DNA of 64,000 nucleotides from Nannocystis sp. RBIL2. GTDB taxonomy: Bacteria > Myxococcota_A > Polyangia > Nannocystales > Nannocystaceae. Position numbers and translations under genes: made by a program. Shown here piece by piece: positions 54,056 to 62,775 of the stretch. The notes beneath the pieces were generated by a model. It made no database searches. It was not told the origin of the DNA and saw only the letters and a list, made by a program, of their open reading frames with translations. Each line of letters starts with the position of its first letter. Position 1 is the stretch's first letter. The DNA lies in NCBI RefSeq assembly GCF_026626745.1, contig NZ_JAPNJW010000001.1, positions 496,001 to 560,000 on the forward strand, in the 5' to 3' direction.

Positions 54056-54838
54056 TCACTGCGGGCAGCGCGGCGCCTCGAACGTACCGTCGAGCAGGAT
54101 CTGCCCCTCCAGCACGAACGCGCGCAAGTGGCAGAGCCGCCCGATGACGGACCCCTCCTCCACCGCGTCGATCTCGAGCGTCCCCGACACCGCGCCCCCG
54201 CCCTTTTCGCACACGTCGCCGCCGTCGGTCGAGTTCGCGGTCGCGTCGATCGGGCCGTCCGCCAGGGCGTAGACGCCGGGGACCAGGAACTCCGCGGGGA
54301 TCTGCAGCGACACCTCCCAATTGTGGCCGCACGCGAGGTCGTCGTGGGGGTCGGCGCAGGTGAAGCTCTGGTTGGAGAATCGCAGGTAGAGCCGCCCCGG
54401 ATCGCCGTCGGTGTCGCCATCGCCGATCTGCGACTCGAGATACGCGATGACCTCCGCCTTGACCGGCCCCGCCGCGCCCACGCACGGCTGCGGGTCGCTG
54501 CCCCCCGTCGTCTCCTCGGCGGGCGCCTCGGTGTCGCTCGCGGGCTCCGTCGCGCTCGCGGTATCGTCGGTGTCGCTCGCCGCCGACGTCGTGCTCGAAC
54601 CCGCCGTATCGTCGGTGTCCTCGGCCTCGGCCTCGCCGGTCGTCGAAGTCTCGACGCTGTTCGGCTCGACACCCCCCGTCGTCGTGGGGCTCGTCGTGCT
54701 CGTCGGCTCGGCCGAGTCCGTCGTGCTCGCCGGCGCCTCGCTCGCCGTCTCTTCGGACGTGTCCGGTTGCTGGTGCGAGGATTCGTCCCCACATCCGACG
54801 GCCAACGCGAGCACCAGATAGGAATAAACAAAACGCAT
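54056..54838 (-). CDS. Lipoprotein with Thr/Asp linker, function unknown
   Basis: 260 residues. The signal ends Ala-Val-Gly-Cys (Cys16). About 95 residues of Glu/Thr/Ser/Asp linker lead to a compact domain: KAEVIAYLESQIG, GRLYLRFSNQSFTCADPHDDLACGHNWEVSLQIP, VPGVYALADG, AVSGTLEIDAVEEGSVIGRLC and LLDGTFEAPRC. Four cysteines are likely paired. No family recognised. Starts at 54838 and 54847 are both possible. Confidence 0.7.
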   Translation of the reverse strand: MRFVYSYLVLALAVGCGDESSHQQPDTSEETASEAPASTTDSAEPTSTTSPTTTGGVEPNSVETSTTGEAEAEDTDDTAGSSTTSAASDTDDTASATEPASDTEAPAEETTGGSDPQPCVGAAGPVKAEVIAYLESQIGDGDTDGDPGRLYLRFSNQSFTCADPHDDLACGHNWEVSLQIPAEFLVPGVYALADGPIDATANSTDGGDVCEKGGGAVSGTLEIDAVEEGSVIGRLCHLRAFVLEGQILLDGTFEAPRCPQ

Positions 54839-55592
54839 TCCTCGCATGTAGCACGCGCCGAGCTCGCCTCCAATGGGACCTGCCACGGACATCCGCCAAA
54901 CCGCCCGTGACGGACCTGCCGGACAGCGGCGACGGAGCCGCGAAACCCCTCGCCCCGCGCCCGGGTCCCGCACGATTGCGCGACGGTTCGCGGTCGCGAC
55001 GAAGCTCGCCGAGCAGACGACATTTCGCCGGGCGCAGCGCCCGCTCGTGTGGGTGTAAATGCGAGCACCGGACTGCTCACATTCTTTCACGGCATCCGCG
55101 AGCCGCCGAGGACCTGGCCCGAGAGTCAGGTCCTCGACGGACCGCCTCCTTTCTCTGCGCGACCTGAGCCAAGGGTCAAGCCAAGCGGATAGAAGCGGGC
55201 CAGGACGCCCCTGTTCGCCTCCGCGCCGGCGCTGAGCGGACCCGTGAGGCCCCGCTCGTGCTCCGTCGGTGACGCCGCGCCGGACATCTCTACCTGTCCC
55301 TTCCCCGAGCCCTCCGACTTCCGTCACGCCCGCCACGATTTTTTTTCCGACGACCCACGACGACCCGGCCGTACGCTGCCCGCGCATTGCGAGCACTGCG
55401 CCCGAGCCCCGGCGACCCGCCCGGAACTTCGCAGTCATCCGTCCCCATCGGAATACAGCGAGGCGCCGATCCACACTCGCAGGCGCGCGGCGAAGCTGGC
55501 GCGATCGAGAAAGTCGTGGCGCCTCCTCGCAATCGGGGAGTCGCGGCCCCCGATCGGACTTGCCGCGGCTCCCCTCCGGGCGCCGATCGACC
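54839..55592. other. Gene-free 754 bp with two degenerate repeat pairs
   Basis: No coding signal was supported. Two inverted pairs with the 14-nt phase were seen: CCTG 55113 / CAGG 55127 (arms GAGGACCTG and CAGGTCCTC, 9 bp) and CCTG 55163 / CAAG 55177. An 8-T run lies near 55340. Confidence 0.5.
55109..55136. repeat. Degenerate 14-nt repeat hairpin
   Basis: GAGGACCTG and its exact reverse complement CAGGTCCTC, half-sites 14 nt apart, within the gene-free region. A second, weaker pair follows at 55160-55181. Confidence 0.6.
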
Positions 55593-56066
55593 TCAGGTCG
55601 GCGGGACGAAGAAGCTGCTGAGCGACTCGCGGATCTTCCACCCCGTCGCAGTCTTCACGTACTTGTCGGTGTAGCCGCCCAGGATCTCGCTCACCCCGGC
55701 GCCGGGCGGGCTCTGCGGCACCGACTTGATGAGGAAGTACCACGAGCCCGTCGCCGCATGATCGCCGACCTCGAGGATCGGACTGACGATGAAGTGCGTG
55801 GTCCACTTCGTCGCCTGCGGCAGGATGTTCTCGCAGGCGTTCAACAGCGCAGCGCGGCCCTCGTAGCGCCCGAACGGCCCGAGGTCGAGGACCCCGTCGG
55901 CGGTGAACAGGTCGGCCAGCGCAGTCGCGCTGGCCGCCCCCGGACTGTTGAACACTGCGTCGGCCTTGCGGGCGTACTCCGCCTTCAACTCCTCGATCGC
56001 CGCGCGGCTCGCCAGTCGCCGCAGCCGCTGCTTCTGCTCGTCGTCATGCTCCTCGATCCCAGGCAT
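55593..56066 (-). CDS. SnoaL-like / NTF2-fold protein
   Basis: 157 residues. The NTF2/SnoaL pattern: an N-terminal helix LASRAAIEELKAEYARKADAVF, ALADLFTADGVLDLGPFGRYEGRAAL, THFIVSPILEVGDHAATGSWYFLI, GGYTDKYVKTATGWKIRESLSSFF. The Asp at the end of ADLFTADG and the His in THFIV are where polar pocket residues sit in ring-dehydratase or ketosteroid-isomerase-like members. The substrate is unknown. ATG 56066 has a GGGAGTGGGAG site. Standing alone between the gene-free region and the FG-GAP gene. Confidence 0.82.
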   Translation of the reverse strand: MPGIEEHDDEQKQRLRRLASRAAIEELKAEYARKADAVFNSPGAASATALADLFTADGVLDLGPFGRYEGRAALLNACENILPQATKWTTHFIVSPILEVGDHAATGSWYFLIKSVPQSPPGAGVSEILGGYTDKYVKTATGWKIRESLSSFFVPPT

Positions 56067-56139
56067 CTCCCACTCCCTCCACGTCGTCGAACGACCGCGG
56101 CACGATAGCACGGGGACCTCGAACCGTCGCGGTCGCGCA

Positions 56140-58458
56140 TCACCGCTTGCTGTGACCGACGCCTGGCGGACAGGCCTCCGCCCGGCGCCGGCGCCTGCGC
56201 AGCAAGAACGACAGGCCGCCCAGAATTCCGAGCGCGTCATGGTTCGAGGTCGTCCCACACGCGCAACCCTCCAGCAGATCGATGCCCGTGCCGGTCGTCG
56301 CGCTGTCATGCGCACAGTCCATCGGGCACGATTCGCTCTCACCCGCCGCACACACGCCATCCCCGCAGGACGGGGCATCACCGGTCGGCTCGCAATCGGC
56401 GGCGCATGGATCACTCGCTTCGCACACCCCATCGCAACCAGTTTCGCCCGCGCTCGACCCGGTCCCATCGGATTCGGACCCGCCCGACCCACTCTCCGTC
56501 GACTCGCCAGCGCTCGTGGTCGGCACTGGCTCCGATTCGCAATCTTTGATGCAGTTCCGGTCGTCCTCGGCCGGCGCGTCACACGCCCCGTTTCCACAGG
56601 TCTCCTCGCACAAGACACACGTCGGCGAGTCGCTGTCGCAGCTCTCCCACTCCTGCACCACGCCGTCGCCGCAATCCTCCGGGTCGACCTGGAGCGCGAT
56701 CCAGAACGGACCGACGCAAGTCCTGTTCTGGGCAGCGTCGATGGCACAATACTGCCACGCCAGCGTGTCCATCTTCTCGCCTCCATACGGTACGGTGAAG
56801 TCGACGCGCCACAGCGCCTCCCCGAACCAGATCGACGGTGCGATGAACTTCTTCGGGTCATCGTCGCCCAACTTCGCCAGATCCTTGGGATCGGCGAGGC
56901 CGAGCGCGAACTCCATATACGGCAGGCGACGGTTGTGGGCCGTCTTCGTCGCGCCGTCGCCGACCAAGTTCAGGGCGGCGAGGTTGTCGTCGAACATGAA
57001 GTCATGCCAGCGGACCGGGGTTTTGTAGTCGTCGACGCGTGCCTCGATCCCGGCCTTTTGGCCGAAGAACAGCAGCGTACCGAGCTTGATGGCGAAACCG
57101 TCGTTGTAGATCCGCGGCCCTTGGGTGTCGACCGCGACGCCGTCGGTGGGGTCGTCGCGGCCGAACAGGACGAAGTTCGGCAGCGCCGCGTCGCGCGAGG
57201 CCAGCGCGACGTCCTCGCGCTGGTCGTGGTTGAAGTCGGCAAACTGCAGGCCGAAAGTCTGCGCCAGCTCGGGCACGATCGGGAACGCCGCGTCGAGCGG
57301 GACCGATGCCGGCTCGACCGAGGCGCCGTTCTTGTTGAGGAACAGGCGCGAGTTCTTGTCGTTCGGGCCGAGGCGCAGGCCGGTGGCCACGAAGTCGGGG
57401 CGGCCGTCGTTGTTGAAGTCGAGGGTGGCGGCGTCGAAGTCGAGCTTGGCTGGGTTGCTGACGATCGGCCAATAGCCGCCCTCGTTGTCGGTCGGGTAGT
57501 TGCCCATCCCGTTGTTGATCAGCACCGAGTTGCGCTTGGCGCAGTACTGCACGTTCATGATCTCGATGCAGTTGCCGCCCTGGCCGACGCCATCCTGCAG
57601 CGTGATGATATCGATGAAGCCGTCCCCATCCAGGTCGGTCGGGGTGAACGACGCGTTGACCTGTTTGGCGATGTTGACCTCGAGCGCCGGCGCCGTCAGC
57701 TTGGTGAACGTGCCGATGCCGTCGTTCTTCAGGCCGAAGCCGAAGCCGACGCCGCGGCTCGAGACCAGCACGTCGAGCGCATAGTCGTTGTTGAGGTCGA
57801 CGAGCTCGATGTCGAACGAGTAGGCGGCCCAGGTGGCCATGCCCATCGGCAGGTTGCTGTCGCCGTTGTCGAAGGTGCCGTCGCCGTTGCCGAGCCACAG
57901 GCGCACCGAGGCGCCCTGGTCGACCGGGTCGCCGTAGGGCTGGCTCGAGCCCCAGTCGGTGGCCACGATGTCGAGATCGCCGTCGCCGTCGACGTCGCCC
58001 AGCTCGAGTTCGCCGATGCTCTTGTTGGCGCTGGCGGCGATGTCCTGGCGCGTGAACTCGTTGGTGCCCTCGTTGATGAGGGCGTAGCTCTGGCCGGTGT
58101 AGTTGACGCCGACCACGAGGTCGGCGTCACCGTCGTTGTCGAGGTCACCGGCCTTGATCACGTAGGCGTTGTCCTTCTCCTCGAACACCGCGTCGAGCTC
58201 GGTGAAGCCGGTCCCGCCGTCGTTGATCAGCAGCTGGTTGAGCTGGGCGCTCTGCGGGCCGCCGTTGGTGTCGCCGGAGCTGTTGGCGAACACGATGTCG
58301 ACCCAGCTGTCGTTGTTGACGTCGACCAGCTCGAGCTTCTGCGTCACCCGGCCGGAGTCCGGGAGCTGCACGTTCGCGTCGAGCTCCCACGGAGCGGCAC
58401 GAGCCACACCGGGGAGACCAAGGACCACGATTACCGATGCACGTGTCAAGGAACGCAT
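56140..58458 (-). CDS. FG-GAP/VCBS-repeat protein with MYXO-CTERM-like tail
   Basis: 772 residues. Sec signal (MRSLTRASVIVVLGLPGVARA), then repeated calcium-binding FG-GAP units: DVNNDSWVDIVFAN, DLDNDGDADLVVGV, DVDGDGDLDIVATD, DLDGDGFIDIITL, DFNNDGRPDFVATG. A Cys-rich section (CGDGVVQEWESC, CGNGACDAPAEDDRNC, CGDGVCAAGESESC) precedes a C-terminal sorting-like tail: Gly-Cys-x-Cys at 731-734, a hydrophobic stretch LGILGGLSFLL, and six Arg. This matches MYXO-CTERM signals, cleaved for surface attachment. Its ATG overlaps the upstream lipoprotein's stop by 13 nt. Confidence 0.86.
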   Translation of the reverse strand: MRSLTRASVIVVLGLPGVARAAPWELDANVQLPDSGRVTQKLELVDVNNDSWVDIVFANSSGDTNGGPQSAQLNQLLINDGGTGFTELDAVFEEKDNAYVIKAGDLDNDGDADLVVGVNYTGQSYALINEGTNEFTRQDIAASANKSIGELELGDVDGDGDLDIVATDWGSSQPYGDPVDQGASVRLWLGNGDGTFDNGDSNLPMGMATWAAYSFDIELVDLNNDYALDVLVSSRGVGFGFGLKNDGIGTFTKLTAPALEVNIAKQVNASFTPTDLDGDGFIDIITLQDGVGQGGNCIEIMNVQYCAKRNSVLINNGMGNYPTDNEGGYWPIVSNPAKLDFDAATLDFNNDGRPDFVATGLRLGPNDKNSRLFLNKNGASVEPASVPLDAAFPIVPELAQTFGLQFADFNHDQREDVALASRDAALPNFVLFGRDDPTDGVAVDTQGPRIYNDGFAIKLGTLLFFGQKAGIEARVDDYKTPVRWHDFMFDDNLAALNLVGDGATKTAHNRRLPYMEFALGLADPKDLAKLGDDDPKKFIAPSIWFGEALWRVDFTVPYGGEKMDTLAWQYCAIDAAQNRTCVGPFWIALQVDPEDCGDGVVQEWESCDSDSPTCVLCEETCGNGACDAPAEDDRNCIKDCESEPVPTTSAGESTESGSGGSESDGTGSSAGETGCDGVCEASDPCAADCEPTGDAPSCGDGVCAAGESESCPMDCAHDSATTGTGIDLLEGCACGTTSNHDALGILGGLSFLLRRRRRRAEACPPGVGHSKR

Positions 58459-58832
58459 AACTTCCGCTCTCCATCGGAAGGGTCATTCGCGCAGGTCATG
58501 CGCTCGGGGCAATCGGCGTCGGTCGTGCAGGTGAACGCGCAGACCGAGAGTGATTCTCCCTCCTGGGTCATTCGGGGGATGCATTCGAGAAATGTACCGT
58601 CCTGGCTGTCGCACGCGTCGCTATTGCACAGGACCGTACAGTACCCCGGACCAAGCGCCACATCGATCCTCGGGAAGAAGCACACGCGGTCGCCGTCCCG
58701 CTCGCCGAGCGCCCCTTCGCACCCGGCCGCGTCCTCGCAGACAGGCCCATAAAGCACGAAATCACTCTGAAAGCAGGCAGGTGCCCCGAAGAGCACCAGG
58801 GCCATCCACCATCCACGAGCATCCTTGCGCAT
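58446..58832 (-). CDS. Small Cys-rich lipoprotein, coupled to FG-GAP gene
   Basis: 128 residues. Lipid cysteine in Ala-Pro-Ala-Cys (Cys20). Twelve further cysteines: CEDAAGC, YCTVLCNSDAC, FLECIP, CAFTCTTDADC and MTCAND. The Cys spacing resembles short EGF-like or knottin segments common on myxobacterial surfaces. Overlaps the start of the FG-GAP gene by 13 nt, so both are likely translated from one mRNA and may work together at the surface. Confidence 0.75.
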   Translation of the reverse strand: MRKDARGWWMALVLFGAPACFQSDFVLYGPVCEDAAGCEGALGERDGDRVCFFPRIDVALGPGYCTVLCNSDACDSQDGTFLECIPRMTQEGESLSVCAFTCTTDADCPERMTCANDPSDGERKLCVP

Positions 58833-59029
58833 CGGGGCGGATTTTACCCCGAGGAGGCGACCCAACCAAGAGACGACCCTGCCCCGCCGCCTGGGAGTTC
58901 GAATACGCTCGCCAACCGAATCACCCGGCGCGTCAGGCGATCTGAACCTTTTTTCGGGGATCGAGCGAACCTGCGAGGCATTCCGTCGTGGGGGCTCGGA
59001 AGGCGTCGCGGGCGTCGACCGCGGAGCCG

Positions 59030-60880
59030 TCATTCTTCGCGGGCCGTGAATGTGTACTCGGCGCTCCCGCCCGCGCGGGAGGCCTGGAACGCGAAGGCCT
59101 CGATCTCCGCGGCGATACAGCCCACGAACGCCGACGAGCGCGACTTTCGTGTCTTCACCGTGGCCTTTCCGCTCGGGTCGACCGCCACGCTCGTCCAGAC
59201 CATGGTGTCCGGGAGGACCTGGTGGGCCCAGAAGCATCGCTCCTGCAAGCGGGCGTCGATCGCCTCGAGTCTGCGCACGATCGCCGCGCTGCTGAGCGCA
59301 TCCGGCATCGGCATATCCTTGGCGGGCTCGGCTTTCTTCTTGCGCGGCGAAGAAGCGTCGATCGCCGGCTTCTTGCCACTCACCGGGGCGATCGGAGGCG
59401 GCTCGGGGACTGACGCCTTCACGGCGTCCGGCATCGCCACCGCGACGACGGATTCGTCGCGCGGGGCGGGCGTCCCCGTTCCGGGCGGTGGCGGCGGCAC
59501 CGCCTCGCTCGCGGGCTCTGTCGTGGCCCCGAGCCCGGCACGCGCGAGGTCCGGCGGCGCCGCCGCGTCCACGGCCCGAGGTGCCATCGATGCGGTGCCT
59601 GGCGTTGCCACGTCCTCGGCGCTCGGGACGACTTGCAGCAAGGCCGCGACCGCAACGCCGGCGAACCCGACGAGAAGGCCCCCGACAACGAGCTTGCTCG
59701 CCGACTTCGATGCTGGTGGCGAGCTGGCCACGCCTCGCGGCAATTCGGCGCGATCGGTCACCACGTCCGCCGATGCCAGCTCCTGCAGCACCGGCTTCAC
59801 GTCCGTGATCGGCTCGGACGGGCGCGAGTTGTCGCGCCGGAGCGTCGCCTCCTCGCTCATTTCGCTCGGCGGGGGCGCTGGATCGACGCGCTGCAGCGGC
59901 GCGGCGCTCGACCTGGAAGGAGACACCATCCCCGCAGGAAAAACCTCCTGCCGGGGCCTCGGCGCGGTCTTCACTTCTACCGCGGGCGGGCGCTCGTGAA
60001 CCAGCGGTTCGATATCACGACAGGCGCGCAGAGCCGCTAACAGCTCTGCCATGCTGGCGGTACGTGCCTCCCGCTCGCGCATGATCGCCCTGAGAATCAA
60101 CGCATCGACTTGCGACGCCACGTACACGCCCGCGCGCACGACCTGGCTCGGCGGTGTCGGGCGACCGCTTACCATCTGCTGGGCAACGGCGATGTGTCCG
60201 CCCGAGAACGGGACTCGCCCGGTGAGCAGCTTGTACATCATCACGCCGAGCGCGTAGACATCCGCTCGAGCGTCGGGCCGCATCCCTTCAAGGACCTCCG
60301 GGGCCATGTACTCCGGGGTGCCCATCATGATGCCGGTCGCGGTGCGCGGATTGTCGGCATCGTCGTCGCTAGTGGCCAGGAATTTGGCGATCCCGAAGTC
60401 GAGGACTTTGATGACGTCGGGCTCGTCCGGGCCCCCCAGGCGGAAGATGTTGGCCGGCTTGATATCGCGATGAATGATGCCGCGCGCGTGCGCGGCCGCG
60501 AGAGCCTCCGCGACTTGCTCGCAAAGTCGGGCCACGCGGGGCCACGGCAGCGGACCCTCGCGTTTGGCAAGGTCGGCCAGACTCTCGCCCTCGAGCAGCT
60601 CCATCACCATGTAGACGACCCCCGCGCGCGACGCCGCGAAGTCGCGGATCTGGACGATGTTGGGGTGCCGGATCTGCGACGCCGCCCGCGCCTCCTGCAG
60701 GAATCGCTGGACCCATTCGTTGTCGTGGGCGAGCTGCGGCAGCAGCACCTTGACCGCGACCGGGGTGCCGAGCATCACGTGCTCGCCTCGGTATACCGCG
60801 CCCATGCCTCCGACTCCCAGGCGTCCGAAGATGCGGTACCGGTCGTCGAGGACCGAACCAGTGAGATCGGGGCCCTGCAT
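59030..60880 (-). CDS. Membrane-anchored Ser/Thr protein kinase (PknB-like)
   Basis: 616 residues. Complete catalytic set: Gly loop GVGGMGAVY (22-30), Lys44, HRDIKPAN (137-144), DFG (161-163) and APE (193-195). A Pro/Ser linker leads to one membrane helix (397-418), then a Pro/Ala-rich region and a C-terminal folded part (IVRRLEAIDARLQERCFWAHQ, MVWTSVAVDPSGKATVKTRKS, FVGCIAAEIEAFAFQ) which resembles the periplasmic TonB-like/AgmX-type domain with its conserved Cys pair. A signal sensor across the membrane is a reasonable inference. It lies 16 nt downstream of the partner gene at 60897. Confidence 0.9.
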   Translation of the reverse strand: MQGPDLTGSVLDDRYRIFGRLGVGGMGAVYRGEHVMLGTPVAVKVLLPQLAHDNEWVQRFLQEARAASQIRHPNIVQIRDFAASRAGVVYMVMELLEGESLADLAKREGPLPWPRVARLCEQVAEALAAAHARGIIHRDIKPANIFRLGGPDEPDVIKVLDFGIAKFLATSDDDADNPRTATGIMMGTPEYMAPEVLEGMRPDARADVYALGVMMYKLLTGRVPFSGGHIAVAQQMVSGRPTPPSQVVRAGVYVASQVDALILRAIMREREARTASMAELLAALRACRDIEPLVHERPPAVEVKTAPRPRQEVFPAGMVSPSRSSAAPLQRVDPAPPPSEMSEEATLRRDNSRPSEPITDVKPVLQELASADVVTDRAELPRGVASSPPASKSASKLVVGGLLVGFAGVAVAALLQVVPSAEDVATPGTASMAPRAVDAAAPPDLARAGLGATTEPASEAVPPPPPGTGTPAPRDESVVAVAMPDAVKASVPEPPPIAPVSGKKPAIDASSPRKKKAEPAKDMPMPDALSSAAIVRRLEAIDARLQERCFWAHQVLPDTMVWTSVAVDPSGKATVKTRKSRSSAFVGCIAAEIEAFAFQASRAGGSAEYTFTAREE

Positions 60881-60896
60881 GCGCCTCTCCTGCCCG

Positions 60897-61775
60897 TCAG
60901 AAGCGCAAGCCGCCGCCCTCGATCCGGGCGCGAAGGGTCGTTCGGGACTTACGGCGCGCCGTCACGAGCAGCGCCACCGCCGTCGCCGTCGCCGCGGTCG
61001 CCACCACCGCCCCCGCGACCACCAGCGCGTTGGCGGCATTTCCTCGCCCGACCACATTTTCTTGCAGCCAGTCCGCGCTCTGACCTTTCATGGCCTGCTC
61101 CGCGCCCGAGCCTTCGGCCGCGGGCCCGAGACCGGCTCCCGTCGCCAGCAACACGAGGCCCACGCCCGCGATCCCGAGGCTCGTATAGCCACCGATTCGG
61201 TAGGCATGTGCGCGACCCTCCAGGGGCGCAGACGTCGGTGCGGGCGCCAGCGGCCCCTCCGGGGCCCCGGTCTTCGCAGTATTTGTCGACGGCTTCGACG
61301 CCAGCGCGGGCGATAGACCCTTCGCGCCGGCCGGCGCCGGCGTCGTCGTAGTCGGCTCCGGAGGGGTCGCCTCGGCGACCTGGCAGGACACGCCCTCCTT
61401 CGCTAGCGTCGAGGAGACCCGTCCCCGTCGCTCCTGGACCTCCGCCACCGGCGACTCGCCGCGCCCTGCGACGGCCGTCTCGTACTCGGCGAGCATGCGC
61501 TCCGCATCACAAAGGAGCGAAACTTCGGGGCGCCGGGCATGCGCCTCGAGGGACAAATCGACCGAGTCGAGCAGGCTGTCGAGGACGTTGCTGTGGTCGA
61601 GATCGCGGGCACGGAGCAGCTCGTGCGCCTGCCCGTAGACCCGCGCGGCGCCAGCGAGGTCGCCAGATTTTCGCAGGCGAGCGGCCTCCCTGTAGAGCGC
61701 GCTCGGATCGCGGGTCACGGCGGGCTGGGCGAACCCGAGCACCAGCGCGAGGGTGAGACAGCCAGCAGCCGGCAT
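60897..61775 (-). CDS. TPR-like exported protein with C-terminal membrane helices
   Basis: 292 residues. A hydrophobic signal precedes a helical repeat: PSALYREAARLRKSGDLAGAARVYGQAHELL and a second antiparallel pair (LDSLLDSVDLSLEAHARRPEVSLLCDAERML). After a Thr/Pro/Ala linker there are two membrane segments (GIAGVGLVLLATGAGLG and AANALVVAGAVVATAATATAVALLV) ending in basic residues. First gene of a pair with the membrane kinase; such TPR partners usually serve as cofactor or substrate of the kinase. Confidence 0.72.
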   Translation of the reverse strand: MPAAGCLTLALVLGFAQPAVTRDPSALYREAARLRKSGDLAGAARVYGQAHELLRARDLDHSNVLDSLLDSVDLSLEAHARRPEVSLLCDAERMLAEYETAVAGRGESPVAEVQERRGRVSSTLAKEGVSCQVAEATPPEPTTTTPAPAGAKGLSPALASKPSTNTAKTGAPEGPLAPAPTSAPLEGRAHAYRIGGYTSLGIAGVGLVLLATGAGLGPAAEGSGAEQAMKGQSADWLQENVVGRGNAANALVVAGAVVATAATATAVALLVTARRKSRTTLRARIEGGGLRF

Positions 61776-62265
61776 CGACGCTCAGGTTGCCGGATCCTCG
61801 TGGCAATCGCAACCGCGAAGCCGGCGAGCCGGCCTGCCGGTCACGCGAGGGTCGCAGAAGGCTCACACGCTTTCTCACGTGGATTCTGCGGGAGCCGGGT
61901 CTCGGGCACCCCGACGGATTCGCTGCCGTCGGTGCGCGGACGTACGAGGGGCTCCGACGACCCGCCGGCATCGCCTTTGGCCTCAACCAGCAGCACCACC
62001 GGCCGGTAGTCGTCCACGCAACGAAACGCAGGCCTGGGACTGCCCGTTTTGGCCGCGAATCGCCCCTCGTCACAACCGACCACGACACGAAGGAAGAGTC
62101 GTGCATCCCGGCTCGCGCTCGATGTCGATGCAATGATTCACACGCAATGGACTCGAGCGCTCCGGGCAGAGGGCGGACCCTCGAGGCGTTGGCTTCGCCG
62201 CATCGCCGTACGGAACCTCGGGTCCCCTTGTCCGCGCACGCCCTGTACGGCAATGCTCGCCGCGC
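61776..62265. other. Gene-free 490 bp
   Basis: No open frame with a credible start or known family on either strand, and no repeat array. Promoters of the leftward kinase pair and the rightward VOC gene must lie here. Confidence 0.45.
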
Positions 62266-62667
62266 ATGCACACCCCTGCCCGCAAGCTCTTCCCGATGCT
62301 CTCGGCCCTCGACTTCGAGCGTGCGCTCGCTTTTTACGCCGAGCAGCTCGGCGGCCGTGAATCGTACCGGTTCCCGCCCGAAGGTCCGCCCGCCTTCGTC
62401 GCCTTGCAGTTCGGCGCGAGCGAGCTCGGCATCGGCCGCATCGACGGCTCGCCTGCCCTGCACGGCCAGCCGCTGCGCCCCGCCAGCGGCCATCGCGTCG
62501 AGCTCTGCGTCTACGTCGACGACGTCGACGCCACGGTCGCCCGGCTCGCCGAAGCCGGCGCGCCGGTCCTGCTCGCGCCGCGCGACATGCCGTGGGGCGA
62601 GCGCGTCGCCTACGTCGCCGACCCCGACGGCAACCTCGTCATGCTCACCCGCGAGAATGTCTCTTAG
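62266..62667 (+). CDS. VOC-family (glyoxalase/bleomycin-resistance fold) protein
   Basis: 133 residues, one VOC module pair: FPMLSALDFERALAFYAEQLGG, FVALQFGASELGIGR, HRVELCVYVDDVDATVARLAEAGAPVL and ERVAYVADPDGNLVMLTR. The metal ligands of active members (His, Glu) are only partly evident: Glu in VELCVYV and the closing His are not both present, so binding rather than catalysis is possible. The stop (62665-62667) lies inside a degenerate 14-nt repeat pair (AATG 62656, CATA 62670). Confidence 0.85.
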   Translation: MHTPARKLFPMLSALDFERALAFYAEQLGGRESYRFPPEGPPAFVALQFGASELGIGRIDGSPALHGQPLRPASGHRVELCVYVDDVDATVARLAEAGAPVLLAPRDMPWGERVAYVADPDGNLVMLTRENVS

Positions 62668-62680
62668 GACATATCGCTAC
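62653..62680. repeat. Degenerate 14-nt repeat pair over stop codon
   Basis: AATG 62656 and CATA 62670, arms AATGTC / GACAT around CTCTTAG. It overlaps the last codons and stop of the VOC gene. Confidence 0.55.
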
Positions 62681-62775
62681 ACCCGCGACCTCGCGCATCC
62701 GCGCCGCGCCGGCGCGCGCGTGGGGGCGGCCGCCCCTTGACACCTCGGGCCCTGTTCGCTCTGCTGCCGGCCAGC

